Positions 6,262 to 7,135 of a DNA stretch of 7,135 nt are shown here, piece by piece (position 1 is the stretch's first letter; every line of letters starts with the position of its first letter). The translations under genes were made by a program, and so were the position numbers. The notes under the pieces were generated by a model. That model was given only the letters and a program-made list of their open reading frames with translations, ran no database searches and was not told where the DNA came from. The stretch is from Kiritimatiellia bacterium (lineage in GTDB: Bacteria; Verrucomicrobiota; Kiritimatiellia; RFP12; UBA3636): NCBI GenBank assembly GCA_017413145.1, contig JAFPUX010000221.1, positions 1 to 7,135 of the forward strand, written 5' to 3'.

Positions 6262-7008
6262 ATGAACCCGAACGAAACTCCGGCCGTGCAGGTCGACAAG
6301 CTGCACAAATCCTTCGGCGCCGGCGACGCCCGCGTCGACGTCATCCGCGACCTCGACTTCACGCTCCCGCGCGGCGCGTTCGAGGCGGTCATGGGCGCCT
6401 CCGGCTCCGGCAAGTCCACCTTCCTGCACCTCGTGGCCGCGCTCCTCGCGCCCGACCGCGGCGAGATCCGCGTCGGCGGCGAGCTCGTCTCCGCGATGTC
6501 CGACCGCGAGGCGACGGTCTTTCGCCGCCGCCGCATCGGCCTCGTGTTCCAGGACTTCAACCTGGTGCCGACGCTCACCGCGGAGGAGAACATCGAGCTG
6601 CCGCTCCTGCTCGACCGCGCCCGGCCCGACCGCGCGCACCTCGATTCGCTCGTCGCGACGCTCGGCCTCGGCGACCGACTCTCGCACCTGCCCTCGCAGC
6701 TCTCCGGCGGCGAACGCCAGCGCGTCGCCGTCGCCCGCGCGCTCGCCGGCAACCCCGACGTCGTGCTCGCGGACGAGCCGACCGGCAACCTCGATTCGCC
6801 CGCAGCCCGTTCGCTCTGCGAGCTGCTCCGCTCGCTCAACGCGAGCACCGGCTGCGCGATCCTGCTCGTGACGCACGACCCGGTCACGGCCGCCGCCGCG
6901 TCGCGCGTTCACCTGCTCCGGGACGGCGCGTTCGTCGGCGCGTTCGACACCGGCCACGACCCGGCGCTCGTCGCCGAGCGCTACCTCGCCGCCGCCGGCC
7001 GCAAGTAG
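6262..7008 (+). CDS. ABC transporter ATP-binding protein, LolD/MacB-like
   Basis: Cytoplasmic nucleotide-binding subunit that powers a membrane permease by ATP hydrolysis. All ABC motifs are intact: Walker A GASGSGKS (45-52, Lys51), Q-loop at Gln97 in VFQDFNLVPTLT, signature LSGGERQRV (147-155), Walker B VVLADEPTGNLD with Asp171 and Glu172, and H-loop His205 in VTHD. The pattern FQDFNLVPTLTAEENIELPL together with ADEPTGNLD is typical of the MacB/LolD/FtsE group, which pairs with FtsX-like permeases. The next gene begins like such a permease. Members move lipoproteins, antibiotics or peptides, or act as mechanical transducers; the substrate cannot be told here. The length of 248 residues is normal. 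I chose the ATG at 6262 because family N-termini are short. An in-frame GTG at 6244, with a poor GGA about 10 nt upstream, would add six residues. It is transcribed away from the polysaccharide genes and is probably a separate unit. Confidence 0.95.
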   Translation: MNPNETPAVQVDKLHKSFGAGDARVDVIRDLDFTLPRGAFEAVMGASGSGKSTFLHLVAALLAPDRGEIRVGGELVSAMSDREATVFRRRRIGLVFQDFNLVPTLTAEENIELPLLLDRARPDRAHLDSLVATLGLGDRLSHLPSQLSGGERQRVAVARALAGNPDVVLADEPTGNLDSPAARSLCELLRSLNASTGCAILLVTHDPVTAAAASRVHLLRDGAFVGAFDTGHDPALVAERYLAAAGRK

Positions 7009-7012
7009 GAGG
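7007..7012 (+). promoter_or_regulatory. Strong ribosome-binding site for the permease gene
   Basis: AGGAGG overlaps the TAG stop of the ATPase gene and lies 8 nt before the ATG at 7021. It is the best Shine-Dalgarno match in the window, it fixes that start, and it contrasts with the absence of one before the ATPase gene. Confidence 0.8.
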
Positions 7013-7020
7013 AGCGCGCG

Positions 7021-7135
7021 ATGATCCTCCCGATTCTCGTGGGCCGCTCCCTGCGCCGCGACCGCGCCCGCGCGCTCTGCGCCGTGGCGGGCGTCGCCGC
7101 CGCGTCCGGCCTGCTCGCCTGGTACCTCTGCCTCA
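7021..7135 (+). CDS. ABC transporter permease, FtsX/MacB-like, N-terminal fragment
   Basis: Only the first 38 codons are in the window. They read MILPILVGRSLRRDRARALC, followed by a hydrophobic stretch, AVAGVAAASGLLAWYLCL. A short amphipathic start, an arginine-rich R-S-L-R-R-D-R-A-R segment and a first transmembrane helix is the usual beginning of FtsX/MacB-type permeases (compare the common R-N-L-x-R-x-K-x-R-T pattern). Position 12 bp after a LolD/MacB-like ATPase gene, with its own strong ribosome site, supports this. Whether it carries a MacB-type periplasmic domain cannot be seen. Confidence 0.75.
   Translation, partial: MILPILVGRSLRRDRARALCAVAGVAAASGLLAWYLCL

Noticed and set aside
5934..6957. 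Minus-strand open frames (6887-5934 and 6957-6172) across the ABC ATPase
   Set aside because: They are antisense to an intact ABC ATPase and compositionally biased. One also runs across the divergent promoter region into the barrel gene.

Overview
This is a GC-rich bacterial window (third codon positions are mostly G or C) carrying the export part of an extracellular or capsular polysaccharide locus on the minus strand. The first two genes of an ABC transporter operon lie divergently on the plus strand. An outer-membrane beta-barrel, a lipoprotein and signal peptides show that the cell is a diderm. The single-chain Wzz-plus-tyrosine-kinase protein, the short GumB-like export lipoprotein and the asparagine-synthase-like gene would fit the Verrucomicrobiota/Kiritimatiellota/Planctomycetota group or a GC-rich proteobacterium. 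No marker gene decides this, so the assignment is a weak inference.

Layout on the minus strand, read from high to low coordinates. A sigma70-like promoter (6147-6175) precedes an outer-membrane beta-barrel gene (6078-4795). Two strong hairpins, each followed by a T-tract, fill most of the 117-bp gap that follows. Then come wzc (chain-length/polymerase-copolymerase protein with a cytoplasmic BY-kinase domain, 4677-2443), wza (short polysaccharide export lipoprotein, 2436-1795), an unrecognised 245-residue membrane-anchored TPR-like protein (1790-1053), and the first 345 codons of a glutamine-hydrolysing asparagine-synthase family protein (1036, running off the left edge). From wzc onward the genes are 4-16 bp apart, so they are very likely one transcript.

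Layout on the plus strand. After a 183-bp divergent intergenic region, a LolD/MacB-type ABC ATPase (6262-7008) is followed 12 bp later by the start of an FtsX/MacB-like permease (7021, running off the right edge).

How the genes probably work together. Wzc spans the inner membrane and controls polymer length and export through phosphorylation of its tyrosine tail. The short Wza-like lipoprotein continues the conduit through the periplasm, and the beta-barrel may supply the outer-membrane pore that this short lipoprotein lacks. The asparagine-synthase-like enzyme may amidate an acidic sugar or may simply make asparagine. The TPR-like protein has no known role but sits inside the operon. The ABC genes look like a separate unit.

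I see no tRNA, rRNA, CRISPR array, insertion sequence or phage gene. The most unusual points are the tandem terminator-like hairpins directly in front of wzc, the microsatellite-encoded tyrosine tail of Wzc followed by a 30-residue basic/acidic extension, and the pairing of a helix-less export lipoprotein with a beta-barrel.
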